Positions 44,056-53,710 of a stretch of 64,000 nt of DNA are shown one piece after another; position 1 is the stretch's first letter; every line of letters begins with the position of its first letter. The notes below the pieces were generated by a model that saw nothing but the letters and a program-made list of their open reading frames with translations, was not told the origin of the DNA and searched no databases. Both the position numbers and the translations under genes were made by a program. The stretch lies in assembly GCA_017308515.1 (NCBI GenBank), contig JAFKEN010000007.1, forward strand, positions 230,937-294,936, written 5' to 3'. Source of the stretch: Actinomycetales bacterium (GTDB lineage Bacteria; Actinomycetota; Actinomycetes; Actinomycetales; Microbacteriaceae).

Positions 44056-44658
44056 GTGCCCGACGGCCCCCGTTCCGACGGACCCGACCGCGAGCGGTCC
44101 CGCCCGCTGACCTACGTCTCCGTCGACGTCGAGACCGCCGGGCCGTCGCCGTCCGGGTACGCCCTCCTCTCGATCGGCGCGTGCCTGCTCGAGCAGCCCG
44201 AGCACGGGTTCTACGTCGAGCTCAAGCCCGACCGCGCCGGCGAGGTGCCCTCGGCGATGGCGGTGAGCGGCCTCTCGCTCGAGCAGCTCGCCGCCACGGG
44301 CGAGGAGCCGGCGACCGCCCTGGCGAGCTGGGAGGCGTGGCTCGAGGAGGTGGTCCCGTCGCATCGCGCGCCGCTCTTCGTCGGCTTCAACGCCGCCTTC
44401 GACTGGATGTTCGTCGCCGACTACTTCGAGCGCTACCTCGGGCGCAACCCCTTCGGGCACTCGGCGATGGACATCAAGAGCTACGCGCAGGGCCTGCTCG
44501 GGGTCGGCTGGTACGACACCAGCATGACCCGGCTCGGCCGGCGCTTCCTCGACGGGCGCACCCTGCGCCACAATGCCCTCGAGGATGCGCGCGACCAGGC
44601 CGAGCTGTTCCGCGCGATCCGCGACAGCGCCCCCGACGCCTCCCGGAGGACCGAATGA
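44056..44658 (+). CDS. DEDDh 3'-5' exonuclease
   Basis: 200 residues, RNase T/DnaQ-type exonuclease. Motif I YVSVDVETAG near residue 20 (Asp and Glu), motif II FVGFNAAFDWMF near 115, motif III LRHNALEDARDQAELF near 175 (His and Asp). All four carboxylates and the His are present, so it should be active on RNA or single-stranded DNA. The GTG start has GAGGAG 7 nt upstream. Its stop overlaps the start of the next gene (ATGA), so the two are coupled. Confidence 0.88.
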   Translation: MPDGPRSDGPDRERSRPLTYVSVDVETAGPSPSGYALLSIGACLLEQPEHGFYVELKPDRAGEVPSAMAVSGLSLEQLAATGEEPATALASWEAWLEEVVPSHRAPLFVGFNAAFDWMFVADYFERYLGRNPFGHSAMDIKSYAQGLLGVGWYDTSMTRLGRRFLDGRTLRHNALEDARDQAELFRAIRDSAPDASRRTE

Positions 44659-46037
44659 CCGACACCGCGACGCCCCCGACCGGACCCGGCGAGGAGCCGG
44701 TCGACATCCCCGGCGTCGTCGACGACGCCGACGTGCGCAGCGTGGTCGAGTCCGCGCGCGCGCTCGGCGTCGAGCTCGACGAGGAGGAGACCCGAGCCTG
44801 GCTCACGGCGATGGGCGACACGACGGGCGACGAGGTGGTGGTCGACACCGGGTCGGGCACCTTCGGGCACCGCATCTCGATGCTCGACTTCAGCCCGCGC
44901 GACCTGGCCCGGTTCCGCCGGATCGGCGAGATCGTGAAGCTCACCGGTCCGACCGAGACGACCGAGGGCGCGCTCGCGTTGTCCGGCTCCGCGGCGCAGT
45001 CGAAGATCCAGTCGTTCCCCGGCGACGCCGACTTCTTCCAGCGCTTCAACATCCGCACCCCCACGAAGGAGGAGGCGGGGGCGCTGCTCGCCGAGCTCAT
45101 GCGAGCGAAGTCGCAGGAGTTCCGCCGCGGCGACGGCTACCAGTTCCTCGAGGCCAAGCTCGGCAGCTACCCGAGTGCCGGCACGCACCTCGGCGCCCCC
45201 GTCTCCGCGGGCAGCCCGGTGAGCTGGACTCCGGCCGAGATCGACGCGGGCGAGCTGCGGTGGATTCCCGACGGCGGGGCCGAGACGGCGATCCGCTGGG
45301 AGGACACGGCGCAGGATCCGGGCTGGGTCAAGATGGACTGGATCGTCGCCGACCCCGACCGGCTGCGGCTGTCGAACGCGAGCAACGTGATCGACGTCAC
45401 GTGGGAGTCGCCCGCGGGCGAGATCGTGCCGCTCGACGGGTACCTCGACGCCTACTTCCAGGAGGTCTACCTCGACGCGGGCGAGCTGCCGGCCTTCGCG
45501 AAGGTCGTCGCGCACGTCTCCGACGACGCTCTCGACGACTACGTGACGACCCTCGAGGGCGAGGTGCGCAAGTACCTCACGAAGAGCCTCAACTACGGCA
45601 AGGCCGCGAAGCGGATGTACAACGTCTTCCGCCTCTCCGGGCGGCACCTCGACGCGGCCTTCGTGCGCGAGCTGTTCGACGAGCCGGCGACGATCCTCTA
45701 CCAGGTGTGGTCGCTCATCGGCACGCTCGACGACGCGACGCAGCCCGACTCCGCGATCCCGATCGACGCGGTGCGCGCCCAGGCGGACGCGCTCATCGTC
45801 GAGGTCACGCGCGAGCTCGAGGGCGAGGCGGAGGTCGAGATCGTCACCGCGCTGCTCGAGCTGCGGCGCGTGCTCGAGAGCCAGGCTCCCGGCGAGCAGC
45901 GCACCGCCGAGGTGGAGGGCGCGCAGGCGCGCGTCGTCAACCTCGTGAACACCTTCTTCCAGGAGAAGCTGACGGCACGGCCGACGATCCGCGACTACAT
46001 CCGCGTGATCCAGGAGGAGTACGCCGCGAACCACTGA
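44655..46037 (+). CDS. Unrecognised protein with nucleotidyltransferase-like motif
   Basis: 460 residues, soluble. No family is recognised by eye. Residues 109-127 contain L-S-G-S, eleven residues, then D-A-D-F (G111-S112, D124, D126), which fits the hG[GS]-x9-13-Dh[DE]h signature of the polymerase-beta-type nucleotidyltransferase fold. A third Asp that could complete the site is D228 in VKMDWIV. The C-terminal half (from about 295) is helical and charged, with NYGKAAKRMYNVFRLSGRH. Its ATG overlaps the exonuclease stop, so the two probably work together on nucleic-acid ends. Assignment is a prediction. Confidence 0.6.
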   Translation: MTDTATPPTGPGEEPVDIPGVVDDADVRSVVESARALGVELDEEETRAWLTAMGDTTGDEVVVDTGSGTFGHRISMLDFSPRDLARFRRIGEIVKLTGPTETTEGALALSGSAAQSKIQSFPGDADFFQRFNIRTPTKEEAGALLAELMRAKSQEFRRGDGYQFLEAKLGSYPSAGTHLGAPVSAGSPVSWTPAEIDAGELRWIPDGGAETAIRWEDTAQDPGWVKMDWIVADPDRLRLSNASNVIDVTWESPAGEIVPLDGYLDAYFQEVYLDAGELPAFAKVVAHVSDDALDDYVTTLEGEVRKYLTKSLNYGKAAKRMYNVFRLSGRHLDAAFVRELFDEPATILYQVWSLIGTLDDATQPDSAIPIDAVRAQADALIVEVTRELEGEAEVEIVTALLELRRVLESQAPGEQRTAEVEGAQARVVNLVNTFFQEKLTARPTIRDYIRVIQEEYAANH

Positions 46038-46092
46038 GTCTCGAGCGAGCGCCCGGTCTCGAGCGAGCGCGAGGCCTCAGGCGCGCCGGGCC

Positions 46093-47376
46093 TCAGGCGA
46101 GCGCCGCCATCGCGGGGATCCGCCCCGCGAAGAGCTTGTCGAAGACCGTGCGCCGGTCGAACTGCAGCGCGTAGGCGCGCGCGGCGGCGGCGCGCGCGGC
46201 GATCTCCGCGGGCGACAGGTCGAGCGCCGCCTCGAGGGCCCGCGCGATCGCGTCGGGGGCGTCGACCGGCACGATCGTCGCGTGCTCGCCGACGGCCTCG
46301 TGGATCCCCCCGGTGTCGGTCGTGATGACCGGTCCGCCACCAGCGAGCATCTTCTCGCTCAGGGCGATGCCGAAGGTCTCGACGAACTCCGGCCGCGGCT
46401 TGCTCGGCAGCGCGTAGACGGCGCAGGCCTCCATGAGGTGCGGCTTCTCGGCGTCGCCGACGTCGTGCAGGAAGCGGATGCGCGCCGCGAGCGGCGAGGC
46501 CGCGGCGAGGTCGTGCAGGCGCTCGGCGTCGGGCCCCTTGCCGGCAATCACGAGTTCGACGTCGCCGGGCAGGGCGGCCCTCTCGAATCCGCCGATCAGG
46601 TCGTCGACGCCCTTCGCGGCCTGCAGCCGCGAGAGGAACAGCACGTAGCGGTTGCGGCGCAGCCCGCGCCGCTCCAGCACCCGCTCCGTCTCGGCGGCAT
46701 CGATGTCGACGTAGCGGTCGGTGTCGATCGCGGGGTAGCTGACGGCGATGCGCTCCTCGCACCGGGGCGCGAAGGCGGTGCCGAAGCGCGCGTCGACCTG
46801 AGCCGCCGACTCGATGATGAGCTCGCGGGTGTACTCCGAGACGGCGACCACGTGATCCTGGCTCAGATAGCTCGCGAGGATCTGCGCCGCGGCGCCGAAC
46901 TCGCCGGACTCGATGCTCGAGCGCACCACGTTGGTGACGTCGGATCCGACCGCCTCGGCGATCGTCGTCACCTCGGTGGGCAGCCCGGTGGCCTGCGCGA
47001 CGCGCACCGCGTCGGCGACCGCGAGGGTGTGCGGCGAGAGGTAGAGCGAGAGCGCGACCGTGGGAACGCCGTCGGTGAACAGCTCGACGAGGCGGCCCGT
47101 GATCCCGGCCACATACCGGCCGTCGGGCACCTTGTAGTCGCCCACCGGTTCGGGGCGCTCGACGTGGATGCCCGCTCCGTACGGCAGCACCGTGTCGAGG
47201 GGCTTGAGGGGCAGCCCGCTGCTCTCGAGCCGGTCGAGCGGCCAGGTGACGATGCGCACCTCGTCGAAGCCGCGCTCGCGGGCGGTCTCGGCGAGATTGC
47301 GCCCCTCGACCGAGTGGCCGCAGATGACCGGGTCGGCTCGGTTGACGATGACGAGTCGGTTGCGCAGGGAGGTCAT
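46093..47376 (-). CDS. Glycosyltransferase (GT4-like)
   Basis: 427 residues with two Rossmann-like halves. The C-terminal half has YVLFLSRLQAAKGVDDLIGGFE near 235, VIAGKGPDAERL, and the donor-binding EFVETFGIALSEKMLAGGGPVITTDTGG near 330-360 (E-x7-E type), as in GT4 retaining transferases. Donor and acceptor cannot be told. The ATG has AAGGA 7 nt upstream. It lies 47 bp after a GH92 mannosidase gene. Confidence 0.85.
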   Translation of the reverse strand: MTSLRNRLVIVNRADPVICGHSVEGRNLAETARERGFDEVRIVTWPLDRLESSGLPLKPLDTVLPYGAGIHVERPEPVGDYKVPDGRYVAGITGRLVELFTDGVPTVALSLYLSPHTLAVADAVRVAQATGLPTEVTTIAEAVGSDVTNVVRSSIESGEFGAAAQILASYLSQDHVVAVSEYTRELIIESAAQVDARFGTAFAPRCEERIAVSYPAIDTDRYVDIDAAETERVLERRGLRRNRYVLFLSRLQAAKGVDDLIGGFERAALPGDVELVIAGKGPDAERLHDLAAASPLAARIRFLHDVGDAEKPHLMEACAVYALPSKPRPEFVETFGIALSEKMLAGGGPVITTDTGGIHEAVGEHATIVPVDAPDAIARALEAALDLSPAEIAARAAAARAYALQFDRRTVFDKLFAGRIPAMAALA

Positions 47377-47423
47377 GCTCGGTCCTTCGGGGTGGGGCCT
47401 CGGAGGGCGGTCGGTCGGTTCGG

Positions 47424-49663
47424 TCAGGGGCCCGCCGGATGCGGATCCACGGGAGCGTCGGGAGCGCTGGGCGACCACGACGGCGGCCGGTCGGCGCGCG
47501 CGGTGCCCCAGTCGCCGGGCTCGTCGCCCAGCACGAAGCGCAGCGCGCCCCCGCGGCGGAGCTCGTCGCCCCGCAGCCAGCTGCGCGTGATCGGGGTGCC
47601 GCCGAGCGTGACGGACTGCACGTACTGGGCGCGCGTGTCGGGGGAGGGCTCGCGGAAGCCCTCCGTCTCGAGGCCGAGCTCGTGCGCGCCGACCTCGAAC
47701 CGCGCCGCGCGGAAGGCCGGGGGGTGCAGCAGGAACAGATCCTGCCCCGCCACCGGGAACAGCCCGAGCGAGGCCCAGACGTACCAGGAGCTGAGGCCGC
47801 CGGAGTCGTCGTTGCCCGGGAGGCCGCCGGCGCCGGTGCCGAACTGGTTGGCGAGCACCGCGTGCACGACCTCGGCGGTGCGGTCGGGGCGCCCCGCGTA
47901 GTGGTACGACCAGGGCGCCTCCATGTCGGGCTCGTTGTTGAGCCCCTCGAAGCGGCCGAGCGCGTAGCCCGCCTCCATCTCGGCGGGGGACGGGCGCAGG
48001 CCGGGCTGGGTCACTGGCTCGGCGCCGTAGCCGAAGAAGCGGTCGAGCAGGGCGACGAAGGCCTCGTCGCCGCCGGCGAGGTCGATGCGGCCGGCCATGT
48101 CGTGCAGCAGGCGGAACGAGTAGTTGTACTTCGTGCCCTCGTAGTAGGTGGACTCGCCCAGCAGCCCGGTCTCCCGGTCGAAGGCGTTGATCCACCGGCG
48201 GCTGAGCGGCACGAGCTCGGTCAGCAGGGGGCGGTCGCCGACGCGCTCCGCGACGCGCGCGGTGCACCAGTAGCCGAACGCGAGGTCGAGCACGTGGCTG
48301 AGCGGATGCGTGATCCCCTGCAGCAGGAACTCCTCGCCGTAGGTGCGGCGCAGGTCGTTCTGCATGTGCACGAGCGCCCAGTCCCAGTCGATGCCGGTCT
48401 CGCCCGCGAGGCACAGGTCGGCGAGGAAGGTGTGGGCCAGCGCGCTGCCCTGCCGCGAGAACCGGTCGGACCCGCGGGCCATGCGGTACCCGATGGGGAA
48501 GTTGCCCTCCTCCTCGCAGATCGTGAGCAGCGCGTTCGCGAGCTCCACGGCGCGCTCGGGCATGAGCGCGTGCAGCAGCGGAAGCTGCGTGCGGTAGATG
48601 TCCCACATGGTCGACACGTCGTAGACGAAGGGCCCGTCGCTCGGCCAGAACGGGCTCTCGCCGAGGGCGAGGCAGGGCTTGATGAGCGAGTGGTAGAGCG
48701 CCGTCGAGAAGACGGTCTGCTTCTCGGCCGAGTCGGTCTCGACCTCGACCGCCTTCAGCTGCTTGCGCCACACCTTACGGGTGCGCTCGCGGCGGGCGCC
48801 GAAGCGGTTCGGGCTCGAGCCGCAGTCGGCGTGCAGGTTCGCGCGCGCCTGCTCGGCGCCCCGCAGCGAGAACCCGATCCGCAGCTCGACGGTCTGGCCG
48901 GGGCTCGAGGGGCCGGCCCACATGAGGCCGAAGGGGCGCAGGGTGGTGGGGCGGATCCGGTCGAAGTCGAGGCGCGTGCCGCCGGGCATGAGCCGCCGGT
49001 CGTACCAGAGCATCTGGCGCCACGGATCGGCGTCGCACTCGATCGCGACCGCGAGCGGGGCGCCCTCGACCACGATCTCGCCGCGCGCGACGCCGGGGAG
49101 ACCGACTCGAGGTGCGCCCGCAGCGGGATCGTTTCGGAATGCGGGATCGCCAGACCGCCGATCGAGAAGTCGATCACGACCCGCGCGTTGGGGTGCTCGG
49201 GGAAGGTGTACCGGTGCACCGCCGACTTCGGCCCGACCGTGATCTCGGCCCGGACGCCCGAGTCGAGGGTCGCCGCGTAGTACCCCGGCTCGGCCTCCTC
49301 GTCGAGCAGCTCCCAGTACCGGCCGAGCACGTCGAGCGGCTCGAGCATCGGCGTCACGCGGAAGTAGTTGTAGTACTTGCGGATCGCGCCGGTGCCCGAC
49401 TGCTGGAAGTGGCTGAAGCCGGAGGCCACCGCACCGTCGTGGATCGTGCCGGGCACGCCCTCGGTGTTGAGGTCGTAGCGCCCGTAGCCGGTGGGATACG
49501 CGCCCGAGTAGGCGCACGCCGACACCATGCCCAGCGGATAGGTCGCCCCGGGGTGGGTGTTGCCCACCTGCGGCTTGGGCCACCACCAGGTCGCCGCGAG
49601 CCCCCGCGCCGGCGGGAGGTCGGTCGCCTCGGTGCCGATGAAGGGGTCGACGTGCTCAATCAC
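47424..49663 (-). pseudogene. GH92 alpha-mannosidase, frameshifted
   Basis: Two overlapping frames join into one GH92 enzyme of about 740 residues. The N-terminal part (GTG at 49663) reads HVDPFIGTE, VGNTHPGATYPLGMV, TGYGRYD, HFQQSGTGAIRKY; the C-terminal part reads VFSTALYHSLIKPC, TMWDIYRTQLPL, YYEGTKYNYSF, GLPGNDDSGGLSSWYVW. The reading frame changes by -1 near 49094-49097, at a run of four Cs on the coding strand. A single base loss there would explain it. No signal peptide is seen. It may be a genuine pseudogene, a sequencing error, or rarely a programmed frameshift. Confidence 0.8.
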
Positions 49664-49791
49664 GGCCGCGACTCCATGACGACACGCTACGGAGGCCGTG
49701 TTCCGGCCGGGTTACGCGCGTGTGACGGATCGCGGTCGATGCCGTGCGGACGCGAGGGTCGCCCCCGCGGCGTCGGCCGGCCGACCCGACC

Positions 49792-50301
49792 TCAGCGGCC
49801 CGCGGCCTCCAGGCTGCCCGAGACCTCGCCGGCCGGGTCGAAGATGAGGCAGAGGATCTCGCGGTCGCCGAGACCGTTCCAGCTCTCCTCGGTGGGGTAG
49901 TAGTACGTCACGTCGAGCGTTGAGGCCTCGTAGGCGACCCCCACGAAGTCGGGGAACGCCTGCGTGCAATCCCGGTCGGCCTGCGCGATCACCGCGTCCT
50001 TACCGGGGAACGCGCCGTCGTCGAGTCGGAACGAGGCGAAGGCCTCGTAGGCGTGGGGCTGGCTGCACGGCACGATCGGCACCGTCTCGACCACGTCGCT
50101 CGAGCCGTCGGGCTCGTTCATGCAGTCGCCGACCGCGACGTCGAACGCGGAGGCGTCGTCGTTGCTCTCGACGACCGCGCCCTGGTCGTCGCGGACCGTC
50201 TGATTGGTCAGAGAGCCGAGCACGCTGCAGCCGCCCAGCAGCAGCGCGGCGCCCGCGGCGAGGGTGAGCGCGCCCACGGCGCGGCGTTCGAGAATCGTCA
50301 T
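49792..50301 (-). CDS. Septum-formation-family lipoprotein
   Basis: 169 residues with a lipoprotein signal (ALTLAAGAALLLGGC, lipobox LLGGC) and an extracytoplasmic domain showing VAVGDCMNEPDG, VPIVPCSQPHAYEAFASF and a later Cys pair, as in the septum-formation family PF13845. Role in division is inferred from the family name only. Start chosen for GGAGGGAG 6-13 nt upstream. It could be a surface protein of other function. Confidence 0.8.
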   Translation of the reverse strand: MTILERRAVGALTLAAGAALLLGGCSVLGSLTNQTVRDDQGAVVESNDDASAFDVAVGDCMNEPDGSSDVVETVPIVPCSQPHAYEAFASFRLDDGAFPGKDAVIAQADRDCTQAFPDFVGVAYEASTLDVTYYYPTEESWNGLGDREILCLIFDPAGEVSGSLEAAGR

Positions 50302-50344
50302 GCGGGCTCCCTCCTCGGCGCGCGCGAGCGCACGCCGCCCCACC

Positions 50345-51151
50345 TTAGCGCGCCGACCCGTCGCCGACGACGGCCAGGAGCGCGTCGTGCAGGAGGCCGT
50401 TGCTGGCGAGGAGGCCGCCGGAGCGCAGGTCGGATCCGCCGCCGAAGTCGCTCGTGCGGCCCCCCGCCTCGCGCACGATCGGCACGAGCGCGGCGATGTC
50501 CCAGGGCTTCAGGTCGAACTCGCCCGCCGCCTCGAGCGCGCCCTCCGCGACGAGCATGTACGACCACAGGTCGCCGTAGGCGCGGGTGCGCGCGACGGTG
50601 CGCGAGAGGGTCAGCAGCTGCTCGGAGCGGCCCGCGTCGTCCCAGCCCTTGAGGCTGTTGTAGCTGATGCTCGCCTCGGCCAGGCGCGGCACCGCGCTCA
50701 CCCGGATGCGCCGCGGCGGCCCGCCGTGCTCCTGCACCCAGGCGCCGTGTCCCGGTGCGGCCCACCAGCGTCGGCCGAGCGCCGGAGCGCTCACGACGCC
50801 CACGATCGGCTCGCCGTCGACCGCGAGGGCGAGCAGCAGGCCCCAGTTGGGGATGCCGCGCACGAAGTTCGAGGTGCCGTCGATCGGGTCGACGATCCAG
50901 GTGCGCCCCGCGGACGCGCCGGTGCCGGCCTGCTCGCCGAACTCCTCGCCGAGCACCCCGTCACCGGGTCGCGCGGCGGAGAGACGGTCGCGGATCTCGC
51001 GCTCGATGCGCCGGTCGGCATCGGTCACCTCGGTGAGGTCGGCCTTGTGCTGCACCTCGAGATCCTGCGCGCGGTAGCGGTCGAAGGCGATGAGGTCGGC
51101 TTCGCCGGCCAGCGTGAGGGCCAGGGCGAGGTCGTCGGCGGGGTCGATCAC
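50345..51151 (-). CDS. hisN: Histidinol-phosphatase (inositol monophosphatase family)
   Basis: 268 residues, Mg2+-dependent phosphatase of the IMPase fold. Metal-binding motifs: VLGEEFGE near 68, WIVDPIDGTSNFVRGIP near 88, and KPWDIAALVPIVREAGG near 210. Position next to rsgA and aroA matches the actinobacterial gene order in which this enzyme dephosphorylates histidinol phosphate. GTG start overlaps the rsgA stop (GTGA). Inositol-phosphatase activity is the main alternative. Confidence 0.85.
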   Translation of the reverse strand: MIDPADDLALALTLAGEADLIAFDRYRAQDLEVQHKADLTEVTDADRRIEREIRDRLSAARPGDGVLGEEFGEQAGTGASAGRTWIVDPIDGTSNFVRGIPNWGLLLALAVDGEPIVGVVSAPALGRRWWAAPGHGAWVQEHGGPPRRIRVSAVPRLAEASISYNSLKGWDDAGRSEQLLTLSRTVARTRAYGDLWSYMLVAEGALEAAGEFDLKPWDIAALVPIVREAGGRTSDFGGGSDLRSGGLLASNGLLHDALLAVVGDGSAR

Positions 51152-52179
51152 GTCGCCAGCGTAGCCAGCAGCCGGCGCAGCGAGTCGACCCGCTCCGGGT
51201 CGGCGCGGCCCTCGGCGACCGCCTCGTCGAGCGCGCAGTCGGGGGCGTCGGCGAGGTGCGTGCAGCCGCGCGGACACTGCTCGACAATCGGGGCGAGATC
51301 GGCGAAGGAGCGGGCGATGTTGGCCGGGTCGACGTGCCCTAGGCCGAAGCTGCGCACGCCGGGGGTGTCGATGATCCAGCCTCCGCCCGGCAGCCGCAGC
51401 GAGACCGTCGAACTCGAGGTGTGCCGCCCGCGGCCGGTGACGGCGTTCACCTCGCCGGTCGCGCGATCCGCGTCGGGCACGAGCGCGTTGACGAGCGTCG
51501 ACTTGCCGACCCCGGAGTGGCCCACCGCGACCGTGCGGTGGTCGGCGAGCGCGGGCACGAGCGCGTCGAGGGGGGCGCCGCCGCGGGCGCTGCGGAAGAT
51601 CGGCAGGCCGAGCCCCGAGAACGCTGCGAGGAACGGCTCGGGATCGGCGAGGTCGGTCTTCGTGACGACGAGCAGGGGCGCGATGCCGGCGTCGAACGCG
51701 GCCACCAGGTAGCGGTCGACGAGGCGCGGGCGCGGCTCGGGATCGGCCGCCGCGACCACGACCATCAGCTGATCGGCGTTCGCGACGATCACCCGCTCGA
51801 CGGCGTCGGTGTCGTCGGCGCTGCGCCGCAGGATCGTGGTGCGCTCGCCGATGCGCACGATGCGGGCGAGGGTGCCGGTCTCGCCGCTCGTGTCGCCGAC
51901 CAGGTCGACGAGATCGCCCGTGACGATCGCGGTGTCGCGCAGCTCGCGGGCGCGGGTCGCGGTCACGACGCGCTCGGGGGCGCCCGGCGGATCCACGAGC
52001 ACCGTGTACCGCCCCCGGTCGACCGAGAGCACCCGGCCCTCGATCGCATCCTCGTGCTCGGGGCGCTGCTTGGTGCGCGGGCGGGTGCCGCGCGGATTGG
52101 GCCGCACGCGCGCCGCCGACTCGTCCCACTCCCCGTAGGGGCCGTCGTCGGCCTCGTCGTCGGGCTCGAGCCAGCTCAT
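51148..52179 (-). CDS. rsgA: Ribosome small-subunit GTPase RsgA
   Basis: 343-residue circularly permuted GTPase that aids 30S maturation. After an acidic N-terminal tail it has an OB fold, then G4 [14 protein letters not shown]1 [14 protein letters not shown] near 205, [11 protein letters not shown] (G2) and [10 protein letters not shown] (G3), and a C-terminal zinc site [14 protein letters not shown]. The G4-G1-G3 order is the family hallmark. Lies between aroA and hisN in an apparent operon. Confidence 0.94.
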   Translation of the reverse strand: MSWLEPDDEADDGPYGEWDESAARVRPNPRGTRPRTKQRPEHEDAIEGRVLSVDRGRYTVLVDPPGAPERVVTATRARELRDTAIVTGDLVDLVGDTSGETGTLARIVRIGERTTILRRSADDTDAVERVIVANADQLMVVVAAADPEPRPRLVDRYLVAAFDAGIAPLLVVTKTDLADPEPFLAAFSGLGLPIFRSARGGAPLDALVPALADHRTVAVGHSGVGKSTLVNALVPDADRATGEVNAVTGRGRHTSSSTVSLRLPGGGWIIDTPGVRSFGLGHVDPANIARSFADLAPIVEQCPRGCTHLADAPDCALDEAVAEGRADPERVDSLRRLLATLAT

Positions 52180-52252
52180 CCGCTCCGCCTCATCGACCCG
52201 GCCTCATCGGCGCCGCATCCTCATCGACCCGACTCTTGTCGCGACTGAGCCC

Positions 52253-53554
52253 TCATCGGCCGAGCATCCGGTGCCACAGCTCGACGAACTCGGGCAGGGT
52301 CTTCGCGGTGGTGCCGACGTCGTCGAGCTCGACGCCGGGCACCACGAGGCCGAGCAGAGCGCCGGTCGTCGCCATCCGGTGGTCGCCGTGGCAGGCCCAC
52401 TGCCCGCCGTGCAGCACGCGGGGGCGCACCGCGAGGCCGTCGGGCAGCTCCTCCGCCGCGCCTCCGAGCGCGGCGAGATCGCCGACGAGGGCCGCGAGAC
52501 GGTCGGTCTCGTGGCCGCGCAGGTGGCCGATCCCCGTGATCGTGCTCGGTTCGCCGGCGAGCGCCGCGAGCCCGACGATCGTCGGGGCGAGCTCGCCGCC
52601 CGCGCTCAGGTCGAGCTCGACGCCGGGCAGGGCAACCCCGGCCCGCACGCCCGCGCCCCCGTCGACCGTCACCCGGTCGCCCGCGCGCTCGACGCGCGCG
52701 CCGAACGCCGCCAGCAGCGCGCGCAGCTCGTCGCCGACCTGGGTCGTCGTCTCGGGCCAGCCCGCGATCGTCACCCGGCCGCCGGCGACGAGCGCCGCCG
52801 CGAGGAACGGCGCGGCGTTGGAGAGGTCGGGCTCGATCGTGACGTCGCGCGCGGCGATGGGGGTCGGCGGCACCACCCAGGTGCCGGGCTCGGGCCGGTA
52901 GACGTCGACGCCGCGCGCCGCAAGGGTCGCGATCGTCATGTCGATGTGCGGCAGGCTCGGCAGGCGCGCGCCGGTGTGGCGCAGCACGAGGCCCTTCTCG
53001 AAGCGCGGGGCGGCGAGCAGCAGGGCCGAGACGAACTGGCTCGAGGCGGAGGCGTCGATGGCGAGCTCGCCGCCCTCGACGCGCCCCGCACCGTGCACCG
53101 TGAACGGCAGAGTGCCGCGGCCCCCGTCGTCGACCGCCACGCCGAGGGCGCGCAGGGCCTCGATCAGGGTGGACATCGGGCGTCGGCGCGCGGCCTCATC
53201 GCCGTCGAAGACGATCGGGGCGCTCGCGAGCGCGGCGACGGGCGTCAGGAAGCGCATCACGGTGCCGGCGAGACCGCAGTCGACGCGCGCGGGCTCGGCC
53301 AGGCGCGCGGGGCCGATCGCGAGATCCGGGCCGAAGCCCCCGGCGCCGTCGATCTCGTCGATGCGCGCACCGAGCCCGCGCAGGGCCTCCACCATGAGGC
53401 GCGTGTCGCGCGCGACGAGCGGGGCGCGCAGCCGCGAGGGCGCGTCCGCCAGCGCCGAGAGCACGAGCTCGCGCGCGGTGAGGCTCTTCGAGCCCGGCAG
53501 CCGCAGCTCGGCGTCGAGGGGCGCGTGCGCGAGCGGAGCGGCGTAGGCGGTCAT
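52253..53554 (-). CDS. aroA: 3-phosphoshikimate 1-carboxyvinyltransferase
   Basis: 433-residue EPSP synthase of the shikimate pathway. Motifs: [18 protein letters not shown] near residue 18, [16 protein letters not shown] near 90, and the C-terminal [18 protein letters not shown] and [17 protein letters not shown]. Length typical. The ATG is 7 nt behind TACCCT on the minus strand (53567-53562), so probably leaderless. A longer frame upstream is Arg/Pro-rich and unlikely to be translated. Confidence 0.94.
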   Translation of the reverse strand: MTAYAAPLAHAPLDAELRLPGSKSLTARELVLSALADAPSRLRAPLVARDTRLMVEALRGLGARIDEIDGAGGFGPDLAIGPARLAEPARVDCGLAGTVMRFLTPVAALASAPIVFDGDEAARRRPMSTLIEALRALGVAVDDGGRGTLPFTVHGAGRVEGGELAIDASASSQFVSALLLAAPRFEKGLVLRHTGARLPSLPHIDMTIATLAARGVDVYRPEPGTWVVPPTPIAARDVTIEPDLSNAAPFLAAALVAGGRVTIAGWPETTTQVGDELRALLAAFGARVERAGDRVTVDGGAGVRAGVALPGVELDLSAGGELAPTIVGLAALAGEPSTITGIGHLRGHETDRLAALVGDLAALGGAAEELPDGLAVRPRVLHGGQWACHGDHRMATTGALLGLVVPGVELDDVGTTAKTLPEFVELWHRMLGR

Positions 53555-53653
53555 CGCCCTCAGGGTACCGCCGGGGGCGCACGGGGGCGGGCGCACGGGC
53601 GCGGCACGGGCGGCTGGTGGCCGGGCTGCGGCAGACCGGGGGAGTCGACGCCC

Positions 53654-53679
53654 GGAATAGCGATCCACGGCCGTGCGTT
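53654..53679 (+). promoter_or_regulatory. SigR/SigH-type promoter upstream of the sigma factor
   Basis: GGAAT (53654-53658), 18 nt, then GTT (53677-53679). This matches the GGAAT-N18/19-GTT promoter recognised by SigR/SigH-type ECF sigma factors. It ends 31 bp before the sigma-factor ATG at 53711, which suggests positive autoregulation under thiol-oxidative stress. Confidence 0.7.
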
Positions 53680-53710
53680 CCACTCCACGAGCCCGGCGGA
53701 AGGAGAGCGC

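Noticed and set aside
46093..48771. 892-codon minus-strand frame covering the glycosyltransferase and part of GH92
   Set aside because: Only the segment from 47376 down is a real protein; the first part is the GH92 gene read in a wrong frame.
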